A DNA stretch of 64,000 nt from Robinsoniella peoriensis (GCF_000797495.1 NZ_JTGN01000010.1:1-64000), one strand, 5' to 3'; shown: positions 28,521 to 37,472, counted from the stretch's first letter. Numbers and translations: made by a program. The notes: generated by a model from the sequence alone, not told the origin.

Positions 28521-29459
28521 TCATGATACCTCCATCTTTTGAATTTTTATCTGCTCTCTATATTTACAGAAACCTTCCTGGCTGCACATCTGGGTTCCCT
28601 TCAAAACTAAAGAGGCTGCAGAAGCTGCCATTCCGTAACGGAGCATTTCCTGTATAGGCAGCTTTTCTTCTAAGGCCGCACAGATTCCGGCAACCATAGA
28701 GTCTCCTGCACCCTGGATGCCCTGGATTTCCAACAGAAGTCCCTGGGAATAAAATGCCTCTTGTTTATCACATATAACGGCTCCTTTTTCACCCAGTGAT
28801 ACACACACTACCTCCACTCCCTTTTCCAGTATCTCTCTTGCCAAAAGCACTACTTCTTCTATTGTTTTACACTTTTTACCAAACGCAGTCTCTAACTCAA
28901 ATAAATTTGGTTTTATCAGGTATGGTTTCGCTTTGATTCCTTCTAATAGAAAATCTTTTTCTGCATCTAAAATAATTTTGACAGGATATACAGACAACTC
29001 TTCTAAAATCTCCCTGTATATCGTAGTGTCCACTCCAACAGGAGCACTTCCGCCTATGACTACAAGACTGCTTCTTGCCGCATGTTCTTTTATTACAGAC
29101 TTTAGTTTATAAATGTCTTCTTTTGTAACTTCACTTCCATATTCATTTAATTCTGTCAGTATATTCGTTTCCCGGTCTAATATCTTTGTGTTTGTCCGAA
29201 GCCGGCCTTCTACCCATACAAATTCAGATGTTATCCCATAATCATCTAACGTATTTTCTAAAACCTTGCCGTTTCCTTTATAATTGAATCCCAGACATTC
29301 CACGTCTTTGCCAATTCTTTTCACTGCAATGCCAACATTAATCGCTTTGCCCGACGCTTCCTCACAGGAATCCACGACACGGTTCAGCTGGCCATATTGG
29401 AATCCTGATACAAGAATGCTTTTATCAATGCAAGGATTTAGATTTACAGCAGTAATCAT
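28521..29459 (-). CDS. PfkB-family hexose kinase, 1-phosphofructokinase / tagatose-6-phosphate kinase type
   Basis: This 312-residue kinase adds a phosphate from ATP to a sugar phosphate. It has the N-terminal TLNP-like substrate motif as NLNPCIDKS, a GGKGIN-like loop as SGKAINVG, and the catalytic C-terminal motif GAGDSMVAGI near residues 250-259. The LacC/FruK group matches this layout. It lies between the URO-D-family gene and the aldolase gene. The expected role is to form the ketose bisphosphate cleaved by the aldolase. Confidence 0.88.
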   Translation of the reverse strand: MITAVNLNPCIDKSILVSGFQYGQLNRVVDSCEEASGKAINVGIAVKRIGKDVECLGFNYKGNGKVLENTLDDYGITSEFVWVEGRLRTNTKILDRETNILTELNEYGSEVTKEDIYKLKSVIKEHAARSSLVVIGGSAPVGVDTTIYREILEELSVYPVKIILDAEKDFLLEGIKAKPYLIKPNLFELETAFGKKCKTIEEVVLLAREILEKGVEVVCVSLGEKGAVICDKQEAFYSQGLLLEIQGIQGAGDSMVAGICAALEEKLPIQEMLRYGMAASAASLVLKGTQMCSQEGFCKYREQIKIQKMEVS

Positions 29460-29477
29460 ATTCGTTTTCCCCCTTTC

Positions 29478-30722
29478 CTATGCTTCATAAATTCCATACT
29501 CTAAGACAGTATCTACAAATGCCTGAATGTTTTCTGCCGGTACATCAAATTGTGTATTATGTATGGGCGTAAATACGCATCCCCCTCCCGGCATTAAGAT
29601 ATCCAGCCTCTCTTTGACCTGATTTCTCACATCTGACGGTGATCCGCCGGGATATACCGTCTGGCTGTCCACACCGGCTCCCCAGAATACCAGATCATTT
29701 CCAAATTCTGCTTTCAGCTCTGCAGGATCCATACGATAGGAATTTGCCTGTATCGGGTTTAAAATATCACAACCGGCTTCTATAAAATAAGGTATTATAT
29801 TTCGAATGGAACCACAGCTATGGAACATAGTCTTTACATCGGAATTCTCATGTACACAGTCACACATCTTTTTATAATTTGGCATATAAAGTTCCTGAAA
29901 TACTGCGGGACTGAACAATTCTCCTGTCTGTGTTCCAAAATCAGTAGTTGAAATTAAAATGGTATCAATATAACTGCCAACTGCCTGAAGATACATTTCT
30001 ATATTTTTCACTGCCATGTCACCTGCTGCTCCCAGTATTTCCTCTGCGTATTCCGGTTCGGATACCAAGATACACAGCCATTCCGTAAAAGGATGGCCTG
30101 CAAATATACCAGTGGTTCCCAGTTTCCCTTTTAAAGCTCCCCCATGTATGGAATAGTCTGTAGTCTCATACATCAGTTTTGCTCTCTTTTCTAAAATGCG
30201 CAGTTCTTCATCCGTATAAAGGGTAACTGATTTCTTAAACTGTTCTGTGTCCATCATGGTTATTTCCTTTGACAAATCCAACGGCGGATTAGCCAGCCGT
30301 TCAAAATAGCTGCCTGTTGATGCCATATTTGCCACATGCCTGCCATTTATATCAAACAATGCAATATCACCATTATTTTCGATTTCATATTGAAAATCCC
30401 CCGGCATTAAAATAGTATTTCCAGCCGTATTTTTCCAGGGCTTCCAGTCAGAATTGCGATATCCCCAGGTCTCATACAGATTTTCTAATTGAAGTACATC
30501 ACTATGGAGCCATCTTCTGACGGGCTCTTCTACCCGCGCCAACATTTGAAACTGTTCATAACATCTTGGGAGCTCAGTATCAATCCCCAGGTACTTACCG
30601 ATTTTAATATATTCATCCACATGTATTCCTGTTGTTTTAGTCCCTCCGATATCAATTGGTACACGGTCCGGCTCCTTATGCGCAATTGCCGCTCTTACAC
30701 GTTCTCTGGATGTCATCATCAT
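29478..30722 (-). CDS. URO-D-family (MtaA/MtbA-like) protein
   Basis: This 414-residue protein belongs to the uroporphyrinogen decarboxylase / cobamide methyltransferase fold. The zinc-binding pattern of the methyltransferase branch is visible: His301 and Cys303 in MFHSCGS and Cys318 in EAGCDILNP. True heme-pathway decarboxylases lack this pattern. No corrinoid protein is encoded nearby. The ATG overlaps the DhaL stop codon (ATGA), so it is co-translated within the sugar operon. It may demethylate the imported compound or have a different function; the substrate is unknown. Confidence 0.82.
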   Translation of the reverse strand: MMMTSRERVRAAIAHKEPDRVPIDIGGTKTTGIHVDEYIKIGKYLGIDTELPRCYEQFQMLARVEEPVRRWLHSDVLQLENLYETWGYRNSDWKPWKNTAGNTILMPGDFQYEIENNGDIALFDINGRHVANMASTGSYFERLANPPLDLSKEITMMDTEQFKKSVTLYTDEELRILEKRAKLMYETTDYSIHGGALKGKLGTTGIFAGHPFTEWLCILVSEPEYAEEILGAAGDMAVKNIEMYLQAVGSYIDTILISTTDFGTQTGELFSPAVFQELYMPNYKKMCDCVHENSDVKTMFHSCGSIRNIIPYFIEAGCDILNPIQANSYRMDPAELKAEFGNDLVFWGAGVDSQTVYPGGSPSDVRNQVKERLDILMPGGGCVFTPIHNTQFDVPAENIQAFVDTVLEYGIYEA

Positions 30723-31372
30723 TTATTCTCCCCTCTCATTTGAATATACCTGCTCATAGCCTCAAAAATAATACTTACGGAAACTGCTCCCGGGTCAGGC
30801 AAGCCAATGGATAATTTACCATAAGATTCTGCCCTTCCTTTCTTCGCACAATATTTCTTACTGGCTTCTACGCCATTTTTTGCTGCAGTCCAGGCCTGCT
30901 TCACACCTTCTGACAGACTTAACTTATTTCTGCTGCATTCCTCCAGTGCCTGAACAGCCGGCTCATAACTATCGAGCATGGTCTTATCACCCACTTTTGC
31001 CTTGCCTCTGAGCTTGATATTATCCAATGACTTTTGCATCATTTTACTTAAGGTATCCAAATCCAGTACATTCGTCTGCGGAGCGGCACCATAGCCGCTA
31101 ATGAACATAGTTCCAAATATCACTCCGGAAGCACCGCCCATGGCATCTAATAATGTCATACCGATTTCCTTGAAAAGTTCATTTACCGTATCGAATTCCA
31201 TCTTGTCCAGTGCCTCATCAACAGCCCGAAATCCTATTGCCATTCCGATCCCATGATCACCGTCTCCGATGATTTTATCAATATCAGTCAACTGTTGTTC
31301 ACTGGATATAATCTGCCGGGAAATAAACCGGAACATCTCTTTAACCTCTTTTATTTCCAGATAATCCTTCAT
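30719..31372 (-). CDS. dhaL: DhaL-like nucleotide-binding subunit of a dihydroxyacetone-kinase-type enzyme
   Basis: This 217-residue subunit binds the nucleotide and magnesium that donate phosphate. Metal ligands Asp32, Asp37 and Asp39 (DKIIGDGDHG), the loop GGASGVIFGT, the motif KAKVGDKTMLDS and the C-terminal IGLPDPGA are all conserved. No DhaM phosphotransferase gene is present, so ATP rather than PTS phosphate is the likely donor. It starts 17 bp after the DhaK-like gene and overlaps the next gene. The chemistry-bearing subunit looks fully intact, in contrast to its DhaK partner. Confidence 0.9.
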   Translation of the reverse strand: MKDYLEIKEVKEMFRFISRQIISSEQQLTDIDKIIGDGDHGIGMAIGFRAVDEALDKMEFDTVNELFKEIGMTLLDAMGGASGVIFGTMFISGYGAAPQTNVLDLDTLSKMMQKSLDNIKLRGKAKVGDKTMLDSYEPAVQALEECSRNKLSLSEGVKQAWTAAKNGVEASKKYCAKKGRAESYGKLSIGLPDPGAVSVSIIFEAMSRYIQMRGENK

Positions 31373-31389
31373 TTTATCTCCTCCCCCTT

Positions 31390-32391
31390 CTATACCTTTG
31401 CCCGATAAGTATACATAGGCGTATAAGAATCCAGGTTATAATACTTTTTTAAATGAGGATCCAGTTTCATGAGCGTCACACTGATTCCTCCCATTCCGGG
31501 TGCTGTAAAGAAATTTCCCACTTCTGTTTTAAAAACCGTTATTTCTTTATGGCTTAAATACTGATGAAGGCTGTTACTGATTATGGAGAGTTCCATATTA
31601 GAAGTTGCTCCTTTGCCATTTACCAACAGAAGTACTTCATCTCCCCCGGTAAGATTCATATCTGCAATCAGGTAATCCAGAATCTTTTCTGCAAGCTGGT
31701 CTGCTGTGGGCATCTGCATTTTCAGAATACCCGGTTCCCCATTAAATCCCATACCAATTTCAACGGTTCCAGCTGGCATTTCATACATGGGCATTCCGGT
31801 TTCAGGGCGGTATCCCGGCCAGAAAGTAACAGAGACACTTCCAATCTGATCCCTGGCTCTGATGGCTGTCTGCTCCACTTCCTCTAAAGTCAGGCCGCAG
31901 GCTGCTGCTCCTGCCGCAGCTTTAATCACACACATAATACCGGCAATTCCCCTTCTGTTCTCCTGGTTTTCTTTGGGAGCATGTAAGATATCATCTTTTA
32001 CAAATACTGCCCTGGCCTTAATCCCCTCATAACCGCATAATTCTACAGCGAGTTCATAATTGAGAACATCACCTATATAGTTTCCCGTAATCATAAGTAC
32101 CCCATCCTCATGATACATCTGACGTATGGTCTTCAGCAATGCAGTTGCAGAAGGTGCTGCATAAATATTCCCGCTGACAATGGCATCTGCCATCCTTTCC
32201 CCTGCATATCCTATATACATTGGCTCGCAGCCTGCACCTCCACCTGCAATGACCATGACCCTGGGGGCTGTATTTTTAATACGAATTGCTTTTACACCCT
32301 CCACTTTTTCCAGCAGGTCACAATTGGAACGGATGTACCCCTCTATCATCTCCTCTACCATATCTTCCGGCCGATTCTTAATTGTATTCAT
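31390..32391 (-). CDS. DhaK-like substrate-binding kinase subunit with replaced active-site residues
   Basis: This 333-residue protein aligns over its length with DhaK, the subunit that binds dihydroxyacetone. Compared with the E. coli enzyme as I recall it, three substrate residues differ. The GSGHEP histidine (His56) is Cys55 in GGGAGCEPMY, Lys104 is Gly103 in MITGNYIGD, and His218, which holds the substrate covalently in GIHGEPG, is Asn217 in GMGFNGEPG. Asp109 is kept as Asp108. The fold and glycine motifs are intact, so it is probably active on another substrate. The start at 32391 follows GAGGAG; an ATG 18 bp upstream is not supported. Confidence 0.88.
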   Translation of the reverse strand: MNTIKNRPEDMVEEMIEGYIRSNCDLLEKVEGVKAIRIKNTAPRVMVIAGGGAGCEPMYIGYAGERMADAIVSGNIYAAPSATALLKTIRQMYHEDGVLMITGNYIGDVLNYELAVELCGYEGIKARAVFVKDDILHAPKENQENRRGIAGIMCVIKAAAGAAACGLTLEEVEQTAIRARDQIGSVSVTFWPGYRPETGMPMYEMPAGTVEIGMGFNGEPGILKMQMPTADQLAEKILDYLIADMNLTGGDEVLLLVNGKGATSNMELSIISNSLHQYLSHKEITVFKTEVGNFFTAPGMGGISVTLMKLDPHLKKYYNLDSYTPMYTYRAKV

Positions 32392-32430
32392 ATGACATCT
32401 CCTCTTCATACAGGCTGTAACTTTCCTTCT

Positions 32431-33396
32431 TTATTCTGCCTTTATTTTTAATCGGTCCATAATTACTGCGAATGCAATAATGACTCCCATTGCCACCTTC
32501 TGCCAGTAGGAATTCACCTGCATTAAGCTTAATCCATTATTGATAATCCCTATGGCAATAATTCCGATAATCGTGTTCGGGATTCCTCCAGTACCTCCAA
32601 CCAGACTGGTTCCTCCCATAACAGCTGCTGCAATGGCAAATTGTTCATATCCTTCAGCTGCTGCCGGCTGTCCAGTTCCTATTTTAGCCGAGAGGCAGAT
32701 TCCTGCAAAAGCGGATAAACCTGCACAGATCATATAAACGGATGTTTTGATTTTATTAACACCGATTCCGCTTAATTTTGCTACCTCTTCATTGCTTCCA
32801 ACTGCATAAATATGCCTGCCATATGCGGTCTTGCTGAGTATAATGTGGGATACCACCAGGACTATTACCGTCAGGATTACAATGAATGGAACGGGACCGA
32901 CATATCCCTGCCCAATCCATAAAAAACTTTCCGGCAGCTCATATACGGGCTTGCTGTTGGTTAAGAGGTAACATACGCCTCTTGCTGCATTCATCATTGC
33001 TAACGTGGCAATAAAAGGTGCCACATTGAACTTGCAGATAATGACTGCGGATATTCCTCCAATTACAATGGCTACCGCAGCGGAAAGCAGGATACCAACG
33101 AGTAAAGTCATCCCTATATTCATTGCAGGCAGCTGTTTGCAAAGAAGAGCACCCAGAATACCATTTAAGGCACATACCGGTCCAACCGATAAATCAATCC
33201 CTCCCGTTAACAGAACAAACGTCATCCCGGTTGCTATAAATGCATTAATTGAAATCTGAATCAGCACATTAATTAAGTTTTCTTTAGAAGCAAATCGTGG
33301 CTCCACTATGAAAATGATGAGACACAAAATCAGTAGAAATCCAATCAGCGCATATTGTTTTGCTATTTTTCCCATGTTTATTTTATTCTTTCCCAT
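32431..33396 (-). CDS. Ribose-type ABC transporter permease, RbsC family
   Basis: This 321-residue membrane protein has eight to ten hydrophobic segments and the family motifs TGGIDLSVG near residue 64 and AVMGGTSLVGG in the C-terminal third. It forms the channel for the RbsA-type ATPase and RbsB-type binding lipoprotein encoded just upstream. This importer class carries pentoses, hexoses, polyols and some autoinducers, and the catabolic genes downstream favour a sugar or polyol. Confidence 0.93.
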   Translation of the reverse strand: MGKNKINMGKIAKQYALIGFLLILCLIIFIVEPRFASKENLINVLIQISINAFIATGMTFVLLTGGIDLSVGPVCALNGILGALLCKQLPAMNIGMTLLVGILLSAAVAIVIGGISAVIICKFNVAPFIATLAMMNAARGVCYLLTNSKPVYELPESFLWIGQGYVGPVPFIVILTVIVLVVSHIILSKTAYGRHIYAVGSNEEVAKLSGIGVNKIKTSVYMICAGLSAFAGICLSAKIGTGQPAAAEGYEQFAIAAAVMGGTSLVGGTGGIPNTIIGIIAIGIINNGLSLMQVNSYWQKVAMGVIIAFAVIMDRLKIKAE

Positions 33397-33438
33397 TGTT
33401 CTACCTCATTAATTTAAGTATTATTGATATCATCATTG

Positions 33439-34935
33439 TCAGGATACTGCTGTACTGGCTAAATGCATGATAACTTCTTCTGTTAATTCATGGTTGTCCA
33501 GGCATCCGGTAATCCTGCCTTCACACATTACATAGATGCGGTCACAGATTCCCAGCAGCTCCGGCAATTCGGAAGAAACCACTAAGATGCTTCCACCGTC
33601 TTTTGTAAACTGATTCATCAACGTATAAATCTCAAATTTTGCCCCGACATCAATTCCCCTGGTAGGCTCATCCAGTAATAAAATCTTAGATCCAGCCAAA
33701 AGCCACTTGGCAATGACGATCTTCTGCTGGTTGCCGCCGCTTAAATTCTTAGAAACGGTATTACTGCCGGGCGTTTTTATCTTCAGCTTCTGAATATATT
33801 CCTCGCTGCTTTTATTTTCCCAATTGACATCTACAAATCCCATCTTCGTTTTCTTTTTTACACTGGGCAAGGTGATATTGTCCTTTACGGATTTCTTTAA
33901 CATCACCCCTTGCATGCGCCTGTCTTCCGGAACTAAACCAATTCCCCTTTCGATTGCCTGCATCGGCTGTTCGATCCGCACCTCTTTCTGGTACAGCTTC
34001 ATTATACCGTCTTCAAAAGGCTCTGCCCCGAAAATCCCTCTTAGTACTTCCGTTCTGCCGGCTCCAATTAATCCTGCAATCCCTACGATTTCCCCTTGTC
34101 CCACCTCAATACTTACGTTTTGAAATGCCTTATTCCTGGATACTTTGATTAATTCCAATACAGGTTTCTCAATCGTTTTACCGCTTCTGTCTATGTACGT
34201 TTTGATCTCTCTGCCAACCATCAGCGAGACTAACCCCTTTTCGTCTATATCCTGCATAGGGACGGTCTTGATATAACACCCATCCCGCAAAATGGATACT
34301 TTATCAGCAATTGTAAACAATTCCTTCAATCTGTGGGAAATGTAAATTATTGCCACCTTCTCTTCTTTTAACTTTTTAATAATGCGAAAAAGGGCTTCTA
34401 CCTCCTGCTCTGAAATAGAAGAAGTAGGTTCATCCATAATGACCACCCTGGCATTTTGGGATATAGCTCTTGCTATTTCAACCATTTGTTTCTCAGCAGC
34501 ACTTAATTTTTTTACCAGATCATTCGGTTTGATCTTCAGCCCCAGCATCGATAAAATATCCTGCGACTCTTTTTTCATCCGGGTTTTATCCAGAAATCCA
34601 TTTTTCTGCTTCGGCTCTCTGCCCAGGTAAATATTCTCGGCAACCGTCAGATCCGGTATCACACTTAATTCCTGGTGTATTACGCTGATTCCACTGTCTA
34701 ATGCCTGCTTCGCATTATCAAAATTACACGTTTTCCCCTCATAGATCATTTCGCCACTGTCTTTTTTATATACACCGCTGATAATTTTAATCAGCGTAGA
34801 TTTCCCGGCTCCGTTTTCACCCAACAAAGCGTGTACCTCTCCTGCATAGAACTCCAGATTTACATCTGTCAGGGCCTTTACACCCGGAAATTCCTTTACA
34901 ATATGTTTCATTTGAATCATCGGCTGTTTTTCCAT
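33439..34935 (-). CDS. Ribose-type sugar ABC transporter ATP-binding protein, RbsA family
   Basis: This 498-residue ATPase carries two fused nucleotide-binding domains. The first has Walker A GENGAGKST, signature LSAAEKQM and Walker B VVIMDEPTSS. The second has the usual degenerate Walker A (GLIGAGRTE), signature LSGGNQQK and Walker B LLLDEPTRG. It drives import by the RbsC-type permease encoded 42 bp downstream. A hairpin separates it from the binding-protein gene upstream. Confidence 0.95.
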   Translation of the reverse strand: MEKQPMIQMKHIVKEFPGVKALTDVNLEFYAGEVHALLGENGAGKSTLIKIISGVYKKDSGEMIYEGKTCNFDNAKQALDSGISVIHQELSVIPDLTVAENIYLGREPKQKNGFLDKTRMKKESQDILSMLGLKIKPNDLVKKLSAAEKQMVEIARAISQNARVVIMDEPTSSISEQEVEALFRIIKKLKEEKVAIIYISHRLKELFTIADKVSILRDGCYIKTVPMQDIDEKGLVSLMVGREIKTYIDRSGKTIEKPVLELIKVSRNKAFQNVSIEVGQGEIVGIAGLIGAGRTEVLRGIFGAEPFEDGIMKLYQKEVRIEQPMQAIERGIGLVPEDRRMQGVMLKKSVKDNITLPSVKKKTKMGFVDVNWENKSSEEYIQKLKIKTPGSNTVSKNLSGGNQQKIVIAKWLLAGSKILLLDEPTRGIDVGAKFEIYTLMNQFTKDGGSILVVSSELPELLGICDRIYVMCEGRITGCLDNHELTEEVIMHLASTAVS

Positions 34936-34974
34936 CCCGTGTACCTCTTTGTATTTTCCATAACCTTATTTTAT

Positions 34975-35002
34975 AAAGACCCGATCTGCAAATCGGGTCT
35001 TT
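34975..35002 (-). terminator. Intercistronic hairpin between binding-protein and ATPase genes
   Basis: An 11 bp perfect stem (AAAGACCCGAT / ATCGGGTCTTT) with a six-base loop lies 28 bp after the binding-protein stop. The minus-strand tail (ATAAAATAAGG) is not T-rich, so it more likely protects the upstream transcript or partly attenuates transcription than fully stops it. Confidence 0.55.
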
Positions 35003-35030
35003 CACTGCCTGTCTTTCACTGTTAATTCTT

Positions 35031-36140
35031 CTATTTTTGAAACTCACTGACATTTTCGCTATCGATAATATATGGCTCAATATATTTCTCTTTGGGAATT
35101 TCTTCTCCATGAATTACTTTGACTGCACTATCAATCATAGCCTGTCCTATCCCTTCCGGGTCCTGAGCCACATCAGCAATCCAAATACCGCCTTTTGCAA
35201 TTTCATTGACTGCTTCCGGATTACCGTCGTAACCGATTACCTTAATCTCTTTTCCCGCACCATTAATAATAGTATAAGCGCTCATAGCTGCGGGATCCCC
35301 TACTGCAAATATCAAATCCAGGTCGGGATACTTTAACAGGAAATCCTGCGTAATGGCAGACGCTTTTTCCGCATCTCCCTGATAATTCTGCTCATCAACA
35401 ACCTCTATATTTTCGCAGTTTGCTTCCAGATATTTCTTACATCCTTCTGCACGCAAAACACAATTTTCAACGTCATCATAAGTAATGATTGCAGCTTTTC
35501 CGCCCTCCGGCAAAGCCTTTTCGATGTATTTGCCTGCCAGTTCACCTCCCACATTCTCATCCGTACCAAAATGGCAGATAGAATCTCCATCCGATTTTGT
35601 AAATGCCGTTAACAATGGAATGCCCGCTTTGTTTGCCAGTTCCAGACAGCTATTGCTTCCCGCAGTAGATACCGGACAGATAATAATGGCATCCACCTTC
35701 TGTGTAATAAAATCCTGCACCTGTGACAATTGCTTTTCACTATCCGTATCTGCATCCATGAAAATGGCCTTTACTCCAAGTTCCTCGCACTTCTTCTCCA
35801 TGGCTTCTTCTACCCTGTTATAAAACACATGGGTTCTGGTAAATATAGAGATACCTAACGTGATATCCTTGTTCTCCTTATCCTTCCCAGTCTGTGCCGC
35901 TGCCTCAGTTATGATTTCTTCCGCCTTTGTTTCTCCCACGGCATCTGCTGCTTCTGTTTTAGCGGCTTCTGTCTTATCCGTTTCCGCCTTATCCGTTCCT
36001 GCTGCTTTTGCCGCCTCTGTCTTTGCATCCTCAGTACCTGGTTTGGTATCCTGTGTCTGCGTTCCGCCTGAACATCCGGACAATACCCCCGTCATCATAA
36101 CTAATGCCAACCCAATTACACCTATTTTTCTTAAACTCAT
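35031..36140 (-). CDS. Sugar-binding lipoprotein of the ribose-type ABC importer
   Basis: This 369-residue lipoprotein has a signal sequence ending in the lipobox VLSGCSGG. A low-complexity Ala/Glu/Lys/Thr linker of about 70 residues follows, then a periplasmic-binding-protein type 4 domain (ITLGISIFTRTHVFYN at its start). It delivers the substrate to the RbsA/RbsC importer encoded next. I chose the start at 36140, after GGAGGAGAAGG; the ATG 15 bp upstream overlaps that site. It follows the DeoR regulator gene in the operon. Confidence 0.92.
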   Translation of the reverse strand: MSLRKIGVIGLALVMMTGVLSGCSGGTQTQDTKPGTEDAKTEAAKAAGTDKAETDKTEAAKTEAADAVGETKAEEIITEAAAQTGKDKENKDITLGISIFTRTHVFYNRVEEAMEKKCEELGVKAIFMDADTDSEKQLSQVQDFITQKVDAIIICPVSTAGSNSCLELANKAGIPLLTAFTKSDGDSICHFGTDENVGGELAGKYIEKALPEGGKAAIITYDDVENCVLRAEGCKKYLEANCENIEVVDEQNYQGDAEKASAITQDFLLKYPDLDLIFAVGDPAAMSAYTIINGAGKEIKVIGYDGNPEAVNEIAKGGIWIADVAQDPEGIGQAMIDSAVKVIHGEEIPKEKYIEPYIIDSENVSEFQK

Positions 36141-36250
36141 ATCCTTCTCCTCCATCTTTCTGTACTTTTACATCATAGTTTCATCTGATGCCCCATTGTA
36201 TTTCATTATTTCTTCTGCTTTGTATTTCATTATTGTTCCTATCTAACTAT

Positions 36251-37030
36251 TTAACTTTCAATCTTAACAGCTTCCACATTCCCTCCTTTTTCTGTGATTT
36301 TAGCCATATAGGATTTGCCTATCCCATCATCCGTGATGATAAGATTCAAATCTTTAAACTTGCAGATGCAGTATAAAGAATTTGTTCTGAATTTACTGCT
36401 GTCCGCCAGCACATATTTTTTTCTCGCTGACTTAAGCATACATTGTTTTACCCGGCACTCTTGCATATTGGGTGTAGTTAACCCATGCTCGGCGCTGATA
36501 TTATTCGAACCCAGGAACACCCGGTCCACAACCACATTTCCTAACATATCTTCTGTAAACATGCCTACACAGGAAAGAATCTGGGATCTGACAAATCCTC
36601 CTGCAAAAATCAATTCCACCTTTTCACACTCCATAAGTTCACTGGCTATGTTAAACGCATTGGTGATTACAGTAAGATGATTCTTCTCTCCGGTCCTGAT
36701 TAGCTTTGCCAGTTCCTGAACTGTGGTGCCGGCATCCAGTATAATTGTCTCGTGCTCCTTGATTTCGTCATAAGCTCTTTTCGCTATTTCTCTTTTTTCA
36801 ACTATTCTTTCTTTTTCTTTCGTTGCCTGGCTTTGTTCAAATGCTGTTTCTTTTACTTTTACAGCACCCCCGTGGGTACGGATAATTAATCCTGCATTCC
36901 CTAATTCATTTAAATCCTTTCGGATAGTAACCTCCGAAACCCCGAATAAATCACACAATTCATTCACTGTTACCGATAAATTCGCTTCTACCGCTTTAAT
37001 TATTTTTTCCTTTCGTTCTTCAATAAACAT
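36251..37030 (-). CDS. DeoR-family transcriptional regulator
   Basis: This 259-residue regulator has an N-terminal winged helix (VSEVTIRKDLNELGNAGLI, near 31-49) and a DeoR C-terminal sensor domain (ILDAGTTVQELA, VDRVFLGSNNISAEHGLTTP). Such proteins usually repress a sugar operon until a phosphorylated sugar binds. It is the first gene of the nine-gene operon and very likely controls it, including itself. The start at 37030 follows GGGAG. Repeated TTTCG motifs lie in its upstream region. Confidence 0.92.
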   Translation of the reverse strand: MFIEERKEKIIKAVEANLSVTVNELCDLFGVSEVTIRKDLNELGNAGLIIRTHGGAVKVKETAFEQSQATKEKERIVEKREIAKRAYDEIKEHETIILDAGTTVQELAKLIRTGEKNHLTVITNAFNIASELMECEKVELIFAGGFVRSQILSCVGMFTEDMLGNVVVDRVFLGSNNISAEHGLTTPNMQECRVKQCMLKSARKKYVLADSSKFRTNSLYCICKFKDLNLIITDDGIGKSYMAKITEKGGNVEAVKIES

Positions 37031-37107
37031 AAACTCATCTCCCATTCCAGTACTTTCAAATCCTTACATTTAATTTCGTTGTATTACGTTTGTTTTTGTT
37101 TGACCTT

Positions 37108-37136
37108 ATAATATACCTTTCGGTTTTATTTGTCAA
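37108..37136 (-). promoter_or_regulatory. Promoter of the DeoR-led sugar operon
   Basis: On the minus strand a perfect TTGACA (37131-37136), a 17 bp spacer and TATTAT (37108-37113), about 80 bp upstream of the DeoR start. The spacer contains a CGAAAG motif that could be a repressor contact. Confidence 0.7.
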
Positions 37137-37188
37137 GTAATATTTACTATATTTTATCTCTATTTTTATATTTTATTATGCATTTTTA

Positions 37189-37325
37189 CTAAAACGAAAC
37201 CTTTTTATCTTTCGTTTTATTTTTATATTCAGATGTTTCTCTTAAAAACCTACTATTATCGTTCATTAGGCTTTCGTTTAAATTCTTGTGATGTTTCGAT
37301 ATTTTTTTTAAAACCGGAACGAAAC
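37189..37325. promoter_or_regulatory. Cluster of DeoR-operator-like TTTCGTTT / AACGAAAC motifs
   Basis: AACGAAAC appears near 37194 and 37318, and its complementary form TTTCGTTT near 37212 and 37270, with a further GTTTCGA near 37292. DeoR-family repressors of Firmicutes often bind repeated GAAA/TTTC-rich sites. The cluster lies just upstream of the operon promoter. Outside these motifs and the two terminators, 37140-37549 holds no gene. Confidence 0.45.
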
Positions 37326-37376
37326 TTTATCGGCTAACATAGCATTTAGCAGGTACCTTTTCCTTTCTTTCAAAAA

Positions 37377-37415
37377 AAGCAGATGGATCAGCACGAAAAA
37401 GTACGCCATCTGCTT
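37377..37415 (-). terminator. Second terminator downstream of the Rpn pseudogene
   Basis: A ten-base-pair stem (AAGCAGATGG / CCATCTGCTT) followed on the minus strand by a run of T residues. It stops minus-strand transcription before the DeoR promoter. Confidence 0.7.
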
Positions 37416-37444
37416 ATGTCCGTTATATTGCATAACAAATAAAA

Positions 37445-37472
37445 GACCGTAGACAAAACATCATCTACGGCC
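37445..37472 (-). terminator. First terminator downstream of the Rpn pseudogene
   Basis: On the minus strand GGCCGUAGA pairs with UCUACGGUC (one G-U pair) followed by TTTTATTTG. The stem sequence resembles the terminator at 27630-27656. Confidence 0.65.
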
